Positions 1-7,165 of a DNA stretch of 20,039 nucleotides are shown here, in pieces. The position numbers and the translations under genes are program-made. How positions within the stretch are numbered: position 1 is the stretch's first letter; the number at the start of each line of letters is the position of its first letter. The DNA is from Nitrososphaeraceae archaeon. Lineage in GTDB: Archaea > Thermoproteota > Nitrososphaeria > Nitrososphaerales > Nitrososphaeraceae. Where the stretch lies: NCBI GenBank assembly GCA_025922715.1, contig JAICHH010000014.1, positions 1-20,039 of the forward strand. Reading direction: 5' to 3'. Below the pieces are notes generated by a model. It saw nothing but the letters and a program-made list of their open reading frames with translations. It ran no database searches and was not told the origin of the DNA.

Positions 1-1
1 G

Positions 2-64
2 CAGGTAAGCGGAATAATCGATATTGATCTGGAAAAATCGAAAATCTTGTTATTAAGCATATAG
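2..64 (+). CDS. possible 3' tail of a gene entering from the left edge
   Basis: The first 60 bases are less AT-rich than what follows and stay open in frame 2, ending in TAG at 62-64; the tail reads QVSGIIDIDLEKSKILLLSI. The same bases are also open on the minus strand from an ATG at 60 (MLNNKIFDFSRS...), so the direction is not certain. I cannot assign a family from twenty residues. Confidence 0.2.
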   Translation, partial: QVSGIIDIDLEKSKILLLSI

Positions 65-169
65 TAAAAAAATATAATTTAAAATTAAAAATTGGTATTT
101 GATTTTCTAATTTAGATCTTATTAGTTACATCTACAACTCAGTAAATATGGATTAGCAATTCAGTATGA

Positions 170-180
170 TAAAATATATC
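170..180 (+). promoter_or_regulatory. TATA-like box of the glycerate kinase gene
   Basis: AAAATATAT at 171-179 is centred about 25 nt before the ATG at 200. That is the spacing expected when an archaeal transcript begins at or next to its start codon, so a leaderless mRNA is likely. No Shine-Dalgarno-like sequence precedes the ATG. Confidence 0.4.
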
Positions 181-199
181 GACTATTCTTTATTATTGA

Positions 200-1651
200 A
201 TGCAAGGTATACTAAATGAAAAAGAATTATTTCAACATCATGCTCAATTTTCCTCCTTTAATATGTCTATGTCTGCATTGAAAAAGGCCATGAAATCAGT
301 TGATCCAGTCGTGTTAATAAATAGAGCCATCAATGTCAAAGATAATAAATTATTGGTCGTTAGAGACGTAAATGAGATAAAGTATAATTTTGATTTAAGA
401 GAGTACGAATCATTTCATATTTTTGGAGCAGGAAAGGCAACAGCCCGAATGGCTAGATCTTTAATGGATACTTTAGATATAGAAATTTCCTCTGGAGCGA
501 TAACTATACCGTATAACGAAAAGGTATTGCCTGAGAAACTAATAGTAATAGAAGCTGGACATCCTATTCCAGACGAAAATAGTATACGTGGAACCAAACA
601 GATAATTGATCTACTAAAAAAAATTCAAAGTAAATCTTTAGTATTCGTGCTTATATCGGGAGGATCCTCTTCATTATTATGTTATCCGTTAGATGGATTA
701 GAGCTTAAATCTAAACAAGAAATTACCAGACTATTACTAAAGTGTGGAGCGTCTATAAATGAAATTAATATAGTTAGAAAACATTTATCAAAAATCAAAG
801 GAGGCAGGCTTCCAAAATATGTCAATGAGAAAGCTAAGATAATTACTCTCATTTTATCAGATGTTGTGGGGGATGACTTAAGTATTATCGGCTCCGGACC
901 TACAGTTGGAGATAATTCAACATTTGCAAATTCTATTGGGATATTGGAAAAATATGGTATATGGAATAAAAATAACTATGAAAATGCAATAGATATTTTA
1001 AATGTCAAGAAAGTATTAGAAAGCGGTAATAAAGGGATTATTGAAGATACCCCCTCTATTGATGATAAACTTTACGAAAATGTAAGTAATATTCTGATTG
1101 GAAATAATGAAATTGCTTGTAAAAGTGCAATGAAAGAATTAATAAACTTTGGAATAAAAACAAGGTATTTAGGATCCAATATCAATTCTGAAGCGAAGGT
1201 ATTTGGAAAAAAATTAGCTGAATTGCTTAAATTATGTCGGACAACATCTTTTAACAAAAAAGAAGGAACGGATTCCTTTGCATACGTAATGGGAGGAGAA
1301 ACCGTGGTGAATTTGACTACAAATGAGAATTTGAACAATAAGGTTGATGGAAAAGGAGGAAGAAATCAAGAAGCAATAGTTTCTTCTATTAATTATCTTC
1401 AAGATATTCAAAACTTAGATGACTTCACTATAATCTGTTGTGGAACAGACGGAATAGATGGCAATTCTGAATGTGCAGGAGGTTTAGTATCTCCTTCAAC
1501 CTTAGATTATATAAAGCGAGCAAAAATCAATGTAAATTCTGTATTGAATTCTCATGACACCGAAACTTTACTAAAAAAAGTCAAATCTCATATCATTACT
1601 GGCCGAACGGGAACAAATGTTAATGATATTGCGATCATTTGTAAGAAATGA
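200..1651 (+). CDS. gck: glycerate 2-kinase, DUF4147/MOFRL family
   Basis: Phosphorylates D-glycerate with ATP to 2-phosphoglycerate, feeding glycerate into lower glycolysis/gluconeogenesis; cytosolic. The 483-aa protein has the family's two parts. The N-terminal part carries FGAGKA (75-80), GHPIPDENS (120-128), LISGGSSSLL (151-160), INIVRKHLSKIKGGRL (about 189-204) and SDVVGDDLSIIGSGPT (about 210-225). The C-terminal MOFRL part carries GGETVVNL (365-372), GKGGRNQE (384-391), CCGTDGIDG (413-421) and TGRTGTNVND (467-476). Length fits the family. The ATG at 200 is supported by a TATA-like box; an internal Met at residue 22 is an alternative start. It stands alone and converges on birA across 180 bp. 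Assignment to the 2-kinase rather than the 3-kinase follows from the MOFRL architecture. Whether the glycerate comes from serine, glyoxylate or sugar breakdown cannot be read here. Confidence 0.92.
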   Translation: MQGILNEKELFQHHAQFSSFNMSMSALKKAMKSVDPVVLINRAINVKDNKLLVVRDVNEIKYNFDLREYESFHIFGAGKATARMARSLMDTLDIEISSGAITIPYNEKVLPEKLIVIEAGHPIPDENSIRGTKQIIDLLKKIQSKSLVFVLISGGSSSLLCYPLDGLELKSKQEITRLLLKCGASINEINIVRKHLSKIKGGRLPKYVNEKAKIITLILSDVVGDDLSIIGSGPTVGDNSTFANSIGILEKYGIWNKNNYENAIDILNVKKVLESGNKGIIEDTPSIDDKLYENVSNILIGNNEIACKSAMKELINFGIKTRYLGSNINSEAKVFGKKLAELLKLCRTTSFNKKEGTDSFAYVMGGETVVNLTTNENLNNKVDGKGGRNQEAIVSSINYLQDIQNLDDFTIICCGTDGIDGNSECAGGLVSPSTLDYIKRAKINVNSVLNSHDTETLLKKVKSHIITGRTGTNVNDIAIICKK

Positions 1652-1831
1652 CGTTCAATTTAGAACTATTGTCTTTTATAATAAAATTAACGATCAATTA
1701 AGAATTTAGCTGAAGTTATTTAAAGAATTGAAATTATAATAATTATTGATTTTTTTCAACAAATCTGTTAGTGAGAATAGGAAATGGCGCTACAGAATTT
1801 ATGTCGCACAATAAATAAGAAAAATTTACTT

Positions 1832-2668
1832 TCATTTGTCATATTCTTCCCTAATAGTAATTTCTCCATAATATATTATTTCTAATAACTTATCATCTCG
1901 TTCGAGGATTAGCCCCCCAGAGTTATCTATATCCTTTACAATCCCACTATATTTTTTTAAACCTTCTTGGTAAACAATTATTCTTTTTCCTAATGTATTG
2001 ATGAGGTTTTTGTAAATTCGGATAATTTTTTTATGATTCTTATCGTATTCTAGTAAGGACAAATAAAATTCTATTTTTCCTAATAATTGTTTCATTAGAA
2101 AGAAACGATCAATATTTTTTCCTTTAATTTCGTTATGTATAGATGTTACTTTCCTTGGTAATATATTGTTAGAAGAAACGGATAAATTAATTTTTGATAT
2201 ATCAACATCGATATTAATTCCGATACCAATTACGATATAATCATTTTTACTATGATTAATACTAGTATCTATTAAAATTCCAGCAATTTTTTTCTCATCT
2301 ATTAAAATATCATTAGGCCATTTTATAGAGGTTTTTAACTGAGAAATTTCATTTATGACTTCAGAAACCGAAATTGCTGAAATTACAGAAATCAAGTTGA
2401 TTTTAGCAAATTTTATTCTTGGGTTAATAATTAAAGACATCCATAATCCGCCGAGTGGGGAAACCCATTTTTTTTTACCCCGACCTATTCCTTCATCTTG
2501 TTCATCAGCTATTATGACTGTTCCTTGTTCATTATTAATATTGGTTTCAGCTAATGAAATAGCAAGTTCCTGGGTTGACTTTATTTTTTTATAGTGATAA
2601 ATTCGTTTACCAATAGCAAGATCTCGCAAACCTAAATCAATTTTGGTATAAGTTTCATCCATATCCAT
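1832..2668 (-). CDS. birA: biotin--[biotin carboxyl-carrier protein] ligase, monofunctional
   Basis: Activates biotin to biotinyl-AMP and transfers it to the carrier lysine of biotin-dependent carboxylases. The 278-aa protein begins directly with the catalytic domain: KSTQELA (30-36), DEQDEGIGRGKKKW (55-68, the adenylate-binding loop, with GRGK where GRGR is usual), SPLGGLW (70-76), KWPNDIL (116-122) and KKIAGILID (126-134). A C-terminal SH3-like domain occupies about 225-270. There is no N-terminal helix-turn-helix, so unlike E. coli BirA it should not act as a repressor. Start is Met1 or Met3; GATATATCC at 2684-2692 lies about 26 nt before Met3, slightly favouring the shorter form. The gene lies 11 kb from the biotin synthesis genes and converges on the glycerate kinase gene. 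Confidence 0.93.
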   Translation of the reverse strand: MDMDETYTKIDLGLRDLAIGKRIYHYKKIKSTQELAISLAETNINNEQGTVIIADEQDEGIGRGKKKWVSPLGGLWMSLIINPRIKFAKINLISVISAISVSEVINEISQLKTSIKWPNDILIDEKKIAGILIDTSINHSKNDYIVIGIGINIDVDISKINLSVSSNNILPRKVTSIHNEIKGKNIDRFFLMKQLLGKIEFYLSLLEYDKNHKKIIRIYKNLINTLGKRIIVYQEGLKKYSGIVKDIDNSGGLILERDDKLLEIIYYGEITIREEYDK

Positions 2669-2940
2669 ATATATAAATATAAAGGATATATCATTTTTAT
2701 AAAATGAGTTTACGAAGGATATAAAAAAATAGAAAATACATAAATGTCTTTATTAATAGTCTCTAAATAACTTAAAAGAATTTTATATAATCTGTTATGC
2801 GGATATTCTGAAATTAACTGGAAGATTGACATTGATTCCATAGAAATTTAAATTTCATAATTCGCTTAGAACAACAATAATTATTTGCAATTCATGAAAT
2901 GTTTTTTTGTTATTTTTTTGAACTATTTGGATCAGGAATC

Positions 2941-3159
2941 ATGATTCGGCAAAAGAAAATGGTTATTTACCAGTCTAACTCGCCTGACGAGCTAAAAGGA
3001 CTCAAAATATGGAAATTTGACGGGAATTGCAAAAGAGTATATCATTAACCCGTTAATCGTAAGGATACAATAAATGGTCCAGATGTCCTGATGATATTAG
3101 CGAAAAGAGTAGAGGTTAGTATTTATACAAAGTGGGAGAAGGAAAAACTTGAAAGGTAA
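2941..3159 (+). pseudogene. small gene interrupted by one in-frame stop
   Basis: From ATG 2941 the frame encodes 35 residues (MIRQKKMVIYQSNSPDELKG...), meets TAA at 3046-3048, and continues in the same frame for another 36 codons (PVNRKDTINGPDVLMILAKR...) to TAA at 3157-3159. Composition on both sides of the stop is mixed and protein-like, and G+C is higher than in the flanking spacers. This suggests a decayed or miscalled gene of about 72 codons. The frame is also open upstream to an ATG at 2899. The neighbouring frame from about 3122 continues with residues such as ISDLWNEIK, so more of the original gene may lie out of frame. No family recognised. Confidence 0.35.
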
Positions 3160-3342
3160 CTCTATATCTGATCTTTGGAATGAAATAAAGATGTCGATAA
3201 GTTATTTTGTTATAAAGGTGTTAATATACTAATAGTTTCAGGAAAGGTTTTTTGTATATGAATGAAGAAAGGAACTAATTGTTGAGGTTATTTATATGCA
3301 GGAAATATATTTACTACTAAGAATTATGAGAGTATAAATAAG

Positions 3343-3574
3343 TTACCCACAGGTTAAAACAATACTTCCACACAAGAAAAGATCTAATGTTAATATTAAT
3401 GTTAATCCCCATATAACTAAATCAAAGTCAGAATCATCAACTTCATAATGTTCTAATTAATTTAACTTTTGTTTTTTTTGTTCAAATAGCTATTTTCATT
3501 TTCATTGTCTCAGAATTTGGACCTACATAACGAATTATTTGATAACACTGTTTCGCACTATTAATAAAATATCT
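3343..3574 (-). pseudogene. possible decayed minus-strand gene (two broken frames)
   Basis: On the minus strand, 3574-3482 is open and reads SAKQCYQIIRYVGPNSETMK before a TGA. A second frame, 3456-3343, reads LEHYEVDDSDFDLVIWGLTL followed by a hydrophobic run and a TAA. Neither begins with a usable start codon. The order (basic part, acidic linker, hydrophobic segment) would fit a small membrane protein broken by a stop and a frameshift, but chance open frames cannot be excluded. Confidence 0.2.
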
Positions 3575-3668
3575 TTATTTCCTAATTACTGATTCAAAAA
3601 TATATTTTGGATTTTTACTAAAGAAAAACTAAATAAGGTTTTAAAATATTTTTTTGGTTATCTCTGAT

Positions 3669-3833
3669 TTATTTTTTACTTGATCGGTAATATTTTCTAT
3701 CTGGTTTAAATTTTTTACAGTTACAATTTTCGATTAGGCATTTCATTTTATCAATTTTAGCATCTTTATCATGATCAATTTTTTGGTGGTTGCATCTTAA
3801 ACATTTAACAAATGTATCTGAATCTATTTCCAA
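3669..3833 (-). CDS. 54-aa small protein with a putative zinc-binding Cys/His pattern
   Basis: The frame begins at TTG 3833 and encodes 54 residues with CLRCNH (11-16), His21 and CLIENCNC (32-39), that is C-x2-C-x-H-x4-H ... C-x4-C-x-C, followed by a basic tail rich in Lys and Arg. Paired Cys/His residues in so short a charged protein suggest a structural zinc site and possibly nucleic-acid binding; both are inference. No ATG exists in this frame, and an in-frame TGA lies four codons upstream, so TTG is the only likely start. A run of ATG triplets just upstream is in a different frame. An AT-rich box (AAATATATTA) about 40 nt upstream could be the promoter. Similar small Cys-rich proteins are frequent in Thaumarchaeota, but I cannot name a family. 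Confidence 0.5.
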   Translation of the reverse strand: MEIDSDTFVKCLRCNHQKIDHDKDAKIDKMKCLIENCNCKKFKPDRKYYRSSKK

Positions 3834-4060
3834 ATTAAAGCATCATCATCCAACAATAGAGAACAATAACTAATATATTTCTATAAAGATAATCTCATTA
3901 TGAATTCTCTACTTTATCTCTGTTTATGAATTAATAGTTTTAACTATTAAGTGAAATTGATTAATATGACTTTTTAAAATATACATATTGCAAATCACCA
4001 TTAGGAGAAATTCATTCTTATCTATTTTCTAAATCCAATGCAAGAATAATAAGCCTAACA

Positions 4061-4072
4061 TTCTTATAAGAA
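4061..4072 (+). promoter_or_regulatory. palindromic TATA box before the 56-aa gene
   Basis: TTCTTATAAGAA is a perfect 12-bp palindrome centred about 23-24 nt upstream of the ATG at 4090, in position for a TATA box driving a leaderless transcript. Symmetry may be incidental, since TATA elements are themselves near-symmetric. Confidence 0.4.
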
Positions 4073-4089
4073 ACAACCTCTAATAAATT

Positions 4090-4260
4090 ATGAGAAAAGT
4101 AATCGAGACTATAAGAAAATCAAATACAGCGAAAAATAGTGATGAACGTATTATAATTGATAATAATAACGATAAACATTTAGAATTTTTTATGAATGGT
4201 AGTTGGAGACATAGCCACAAATGTAAAACTGTTGTAAACAATCAATGTATAAAGAAATAA
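4090..4260 (+). CDS. 56-aa hypothetical protein
   Basis: ATG 4090 to TAA 4258-4260 encodes 56 residues, beginning MRKVIETIRKSNTAKNSDER and ending in a Trp-, His- and Cys-containing segment (SWRHSHKCK ... NNQCIKK). It is basic and hydrophilic, with no signal peptide or membrane segment. The terminal H-x-H-x-C ... C cluster could bind a metal ion. The TATA-like palindrome at 4061-4072 supports real transcription. Family not recognised. It lies between the small Cys/His protein gene and the TRAM gene, in an otherwise gene-poor stretch. Confidence 0.45.
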   Translation: MRKVIETIRKSNTAKNSDERIIIDNNNDKHLEFFMNGSWRHSHKCKTVVNNQCIKK

Positions 4261-4653
4261 CTAAATATTATAAAAAATCAAATATACTGGTCATATAAAA
4301 TGACAACTTTGCTTGTATTGACATAATGAAAATTTTTATGAGTAATTACTAAAAGAGGCTTCAATTTAAAAACCTCTGCAATTATACATCACAAAGCTCT
4401 AATTTTTAATGGTTTATTTAATAAAATTTTAAAATCTTCATTAATAAGTGTGCAAGCTTCTACATACATTCCCCTCTATTGTCTATAAAAATTCAAATAC
4501 CATAATAATTTTTATTTATTTCCTTTTTCCTGAGAATATCATAGAAATTTTGTCACTAATCACAAATTTGATTATATTTATTTATTTTTATTAAAAAATT
4601 TATTCGAATAATAAAATGCATTCATTCATATTATCTTATATTTCACTAATTCT
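4261..4653. other. 393-bp spacer upstream of the TRAM gene
   Basis: AT-rich and without a convincing gene. It contains TTATTCGAATAA, a perfect 12-bp palindrome at 4600-4611 (43-54 nt before the TRAM start), and TTATATTT shortly before that start. A 26-codon minus-strand frame at 4389-4469 is too short to call. Confidence 0.5.
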
Positions 4654-4893
4654 ATGAGTAATACTAGTAATGAACAGTATCGCGATAATAACGATCAACG
4701 AAATTTTACTAATAAACCAGTAGAATTAGGCAAGGAATATAACGTTCAAATAACTGAAACGAGCTATAAGGGCGATGGTGTTGCAAGAGTTCAAGGTTTT
4801 GTAATCTTTGTTAAAGATGGTAAAGTCGGAAATGATGTAAAAATTAAAATAACCAGTATTGGTAACCGATTTGCCAAAGCAGATCTTGTTTAA
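4654..4893 (+). CDS. small TRAM-domain RNA-binding protein
   Basis: The 79-aa protein has a hydrophilic N-terminal extension (1-23, rich in Asn, Gln and Asp) followed by a complete TRAM domain (about 24-79): VELGKEYNVQI, GDGVARVQGFVIFV, GKVGNDVKIKI and FAKADLV. This five-stranded beta barrel binds RNA. Stand-alone TRAM proteins are common in archaea, where some act like cold-shock RNA chaperones and others are part of larger tRNA-modifying enzymes. Nothing else is fused here, so a small RNA-binding or chaperone role is most likely. The ATG at 4654 has AT-rich TATA-like sequence (4626-4642) upstream and no Shine-Dalgarno sequence. It appears monocistronic. Confidence 0.9.
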   Translation: MSNTSNEQYRDNNDQRNFTNKPVELGKEYNVQITETSYKGDGVARVQGFVIFVKDGKVGNDVKIKITSIGNRFAKADLV

Positions 4894-5448
4894 GGAATAA
4901 GTATCTTCAAAAATCATATTTTATAACTGTAATAGATATAATAAGATTATATAATATTATATTTTGATGATAATTTTTCATTATCGCTCATAATGTGCTT
5001 GGTGTCACTGTCTTGCAATCCGCTTTTTTAATTATTATTGTATTAAATACTACACACATTCTATTTCACTATAAAATTTTTTCCCATTCAATGTGCGAAG
5101 AGCATAATTAAGACATATAAAATAAAGCGAATTGAAAATTAATTGAACTATTATAATTTCGCCAAGTATTTAGTAGTGTAAAATATGTATTAATTAAACA
5201 ACTGGTTAAGTTATAATATTTAATGGCTATTTATTATTGTAATTTTTGCAACCCATTGTTTTGGAAATAATGATTGATATGATAATATTTACAAAGGTTT
5301 TTTATATATTAAGAAAATCCAATGTTGTGATAATTCAATAATAACAGTATCCTATAAATTATGATTTCCTATGAACAAACTTCAATCGAAATAAGTAAAA
5401 GCAATTCATGATATTGGTTTGATTATAACAAATTACAAAATTCTAAAA
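4894..5448. other. 555-bp spacer without a supported gene
   Basis: AT-rich. The only notable item is a 15-codon frame at 5223-5270 reading MAIYYCNFCNPLFWK, which looks like the first half of a Cys-x2-Cys zinc finger and stops abruptly. It may be a relic. No RNA gene or repeat was seen. Confidence 0.4.
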
Positions 5449-5685
5449 TTATGTTTTTACCGCAACATTGGTTATTAAATTTTTAATTATCGTTTTATTG
5501 AACTGTACTTTATATTTTCTGCTCCTTGGTCTTGTGCGTAAACGATATCCACAGCAAGGACACCATAAACCTTCCCATTTTATAAAAATTTGACAGACCT
5601 GGCAACGTTTCTGTCCTATTATGTAACGTTGTCCACTTTTAGGTTTTAATGCTTTATGTCGTGCACAGATTCCCTTGCATGGCAT
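5449..5685 (-). CDS. small zinc-ribbon protein, thaumarchaeal type
   Basis: The 78-aa basic protein begins with Cys3, Cys7 and His10 (MPCKGICARH) and continues with a zinc ribbon: Cys28/Cys31 (KRCQVCQIF) paired with Cys42/Cys45 (LWCPCCGYRLRTRPR). A Lys/Arg-rich segment and a less conserved tail follow. I recognise this pattern (MPCKGIC ... GQKRCQ.C..FI.W.GLWCPCCG.RLRT.PR) as recurrent in Nitrososphaerota genomes, where it is annotated only as hypothetical or zinc-ribbon protein. DNA or RNA binding is the obvious guess from charge and fold, but no function is established that I know of. The last 15-20 residues (NKTIIKNLITNVAVKT) look less conserved and may vary between relatives. Confidence 0.85.
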   Translation of the reverse strand: MPCKGICARHKALKPKSGQRYIIGQKRCQVCQIFIKWEGLWCPCCGYRLRTRPRSRKYKVQFNKTIIKNLITNVAVKT

Positions 5686-6029
5686 ATTATGGTATTTCCA
5701 TTAATTTTTTCTTGTTTCGAGATGCTATTTTAAACAAATTATGATTGTTTTATTACATTATATCTTATTAAATCTAGCTCCAATCCAATAATGATTAAAT
5801 AATCTTAGTAAATAAGGAAATTAAGTCCAAGTTAACTGTAAATCAATCGCTAACTAGATTAATATATCTCGTTATAATGCTAAGTAAATAATTCAAGATC
5901 GATAACTGAATAACAATATATAGCTGCTTCAAAGGCAATGATACATACCTCAAAGTATTGTGATTATTCTAATATTGTTTTATTATGATTACAATATATA
6001 TCTAAATAAACAATGAAATATAGATAGAA
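5686..6029. other. 344-bp spacer with divergent promoters
   Basis: Separates the divergent zinc-ribbon (-) and 91-aa (+) genes. ACAATATATATCTAAATAAA around 5991-6010 lies about 25-35 nt before the ATG at 6030 and is a likely TATA region. No small gene could be supported. Confidence 0.4.
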
Positions 6030-6305
6030 ATGAACATTCTTTATTGCATACGGTCTTCTTCAGAAAACCTTTCCTCGAAAATGCAAGACTTCAACATTCC
6101 TGTTATTGGAGGAGATCTTACTTATTATTATGAATCTTTACAAAAGCATTGTTGGTTAGATTTAATCCAAAAAGAAACTAAAAACGATAAATCAAACGAG
6201 CCAGAAATTGTATTAGGTGCTGCCACAAATATGGTCTACTACATATTAAGAGGGACAGATGACGGAATAACAGTTGCCCTTTTTTTGGGAATAAAATTGA
6301 GTTAG
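6030..6305 (+). CDS. 91-aa hypothetical protein, possibly frameshifted at its 3' end
   Basis: Encodes MNILYCIRSSSENLSSKMQD..., a soluble-looking protein with aromatic patches (DLTYYYESLQKHCWL, TNMVYYILRGTDDGI). No known family or motif recognised. The start is supported by the TATA-like box near 5998. The frame ends soon after a run of seven T at 6280-6286 (...VALFLGIKLS). One more T would continue as FFGNKIELDKVGYDT to a stop at 6326-6328, which reads at least as naturally. The C-terminus may therefore reflect an indel in the genome or in the sequence. The next small gene starts 49 nt downstream on the same strand, so the two may be cotranscribed. Confidence 0.6.
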   Translation: MNILYCIRSSSENLSSKMQDFNIPVIGGDLTYYYESLQKHCWLDLIQKETKNDKSNEPEIVLGAATNMVYYILRGTDDGITVALFLGIKLS

Positions 6306-6354
6306 ATAAAGTAGGTTATGATACGTGATAAACGAAGAAGTTTAAATTAATAAA

Positions 6355-6582
6355 ATGAAAAAGGTTTATTTAGTAACTGTTCAAATAGAAGGAATGGTTA
6401 GCCAGTTAAAAAATATAGTATTTGAAGATGAATCTTCATGTAACAAGTTCATAGATAAGTTAAAATCACAATCACCAAGCAAAAATCGATATTTATGTTA
6501 TAAATGGAAAGTACCGTTGATTACAAATGCAGATTATAATAAGCTTAATGAAAATGAAATTTTAGAAATTCCACAGAATTAA
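6355..6582 (+). CDS. 75-aa hypothetical protein
   Basis: MKKVYLVTVQIEGMVSQLKN... reads as a small alpha/beta protein: an N-terminal strand (KKVYLVTVQIEG), a charged helix (ESSCNKFIDKLKSQ), then a second strand and a C-terminal acidic helix. No signal peptide, membrane segment or metal site. Family not recognised. It follows the 91-aa gene by 49 nt on the same strand, and TTTAAATTAA at 6340-6349 precedes it; whether that is a promoter is unclear. Confidence 0.65.
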   Translation: MKKVYLVTVQIEGMVSQLKNIVFEDESSCNKFIDKLKSQSPSKNRYLCYKWKVPLITNADYNKLNENEILEIPQN

Positions 6583-6721
6583 ATAAATAAGCTCTAATTA
6601 TTTCTAATGAACGTCAATTATATATTTCTAATTTACTTTTATTTGTAAATGAGAATATCTTTCGTTTCAGTTAAAATAATAAATTAGTATAATAATAAAT
6701 TATTTGAGCATATAGAAAGAG

Positions 6722-6776
6722 TAAATTACTTCTCGTTTAGTTATTTAACATCTAAGGCTATGTCAGAAGTAATTTA
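6722..6776. repeat. 12-bp perfect inverted repeat, 31-nt spacer
   Basis: TAAATTACTTCT (6722-6733) is followed by its exact reverse complement AGAAGTAATTTA (6765-6776). As RNA it would form a 12-bp stem with a 31-nt loop; as DNA it could be a pair of protein sites or a relic of element ends. No coding frame lies between the arms. Confidence 0.6.
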
Positions 6777-7125
6777 AGTCTTTAAAATAATAAAATAAAT
6801 ATAATACGTATGCCTAATATTTATACTATAGTTATTAATAATATCTCAAACTCTATTCTAAATTGCGAATTTCGTACAATGGTTTTAAATATCTAAATGG
6901 AGATAACAAAAATAGTAAGAATATTCAAATGTTTCTATTAGGATGAATGAATTGTTGTATTTTACAAATATAATACATCTTTACTTACAAGTATCCCACT
7001 GAATACGTTAGTTAAATAAAAGTTTTTTACATATTAATACTATTAAAACAATTTCTATTGTTTCATTCTAAACTTAAATCTCCTATTAATGGAAATTTAG
7101 ATGAGGTATAGTCTTACAGGGTATT

Positions 7126-7136
7126 TTTATAAATTT
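7126..7136 (+). promoter_or_regulatory. TATA-like box of trpE
   Basis: TTTTTATAAATTT around 7125-7137 lies about 35 nt before the TTG start at 7166. This predicts a transcript start near 7157 and a leader of roughly ten nucleotides. Confidence 0.4.
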
Positions 7137-7165
7137 AATCACATAGACTTAAATAATTTTAGAAA

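Larger units (their letters stand above)
2669..3668. other. 1-kb gene-poor interval upstream of birA
   Basis: No intact frame longer than 60 codons. It holds the birA promoter region (GATATATCC at 2684-2692), a 14-bp AT-rich palindrome at 2843-2856, an interrupted plus-strand frame at 2941-3159 and broken minus-strand frames at 3343-3574 (both listed separately). The remainder shows no recognisable gene, RNA or repeat. Confidence 0.6.
6583..7165. other. 583-bp spacer between the 75-aa gene and trpE
   Basis: No supported gene. It contains a 12-bp inverted repeat at 6722-6776, a 28-codon frame at 6810-6896 (MPNIYTIVINNISNS...) with TTTAAAATA about 25 nt before its ATG, and the trpE promoter region near 7126-7136. 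The 28-codon frame is too short to call. Confidence 0.5.

Noticed and set aside
2843..2856. 14-bp palindrome GAAATTTAAATTTC
   Set aside because: Low-complexity AT sequence in which such symmetry is expected; no gene start nearby.
4389..4469. 26-codon minus-strand frame preceded by GAGGGG
   Set aside because: Too short to support, and the purine run may be coincidental.
5223..5270. 15-codon frame MAIYYCNFCNPLFWK resembling half a zinc finger
   Set aside because: Ends too soon to be functional and the following sequence does not continue it in any frame.
6810..6896. 28-codon frame MPNIYTIVINNISNS... with an AT box 25 nt upstream
   Set aside because: Short, AT-rich and without recognisable features; in DNA this AT-rich such boxes occur by chance.
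6929..6937. ATGTTTCTA, identical to one arm of the bio element
   Set aside because: The partner arm is absent and the location is unrelated to biotin genes, so it is likely a chance match.
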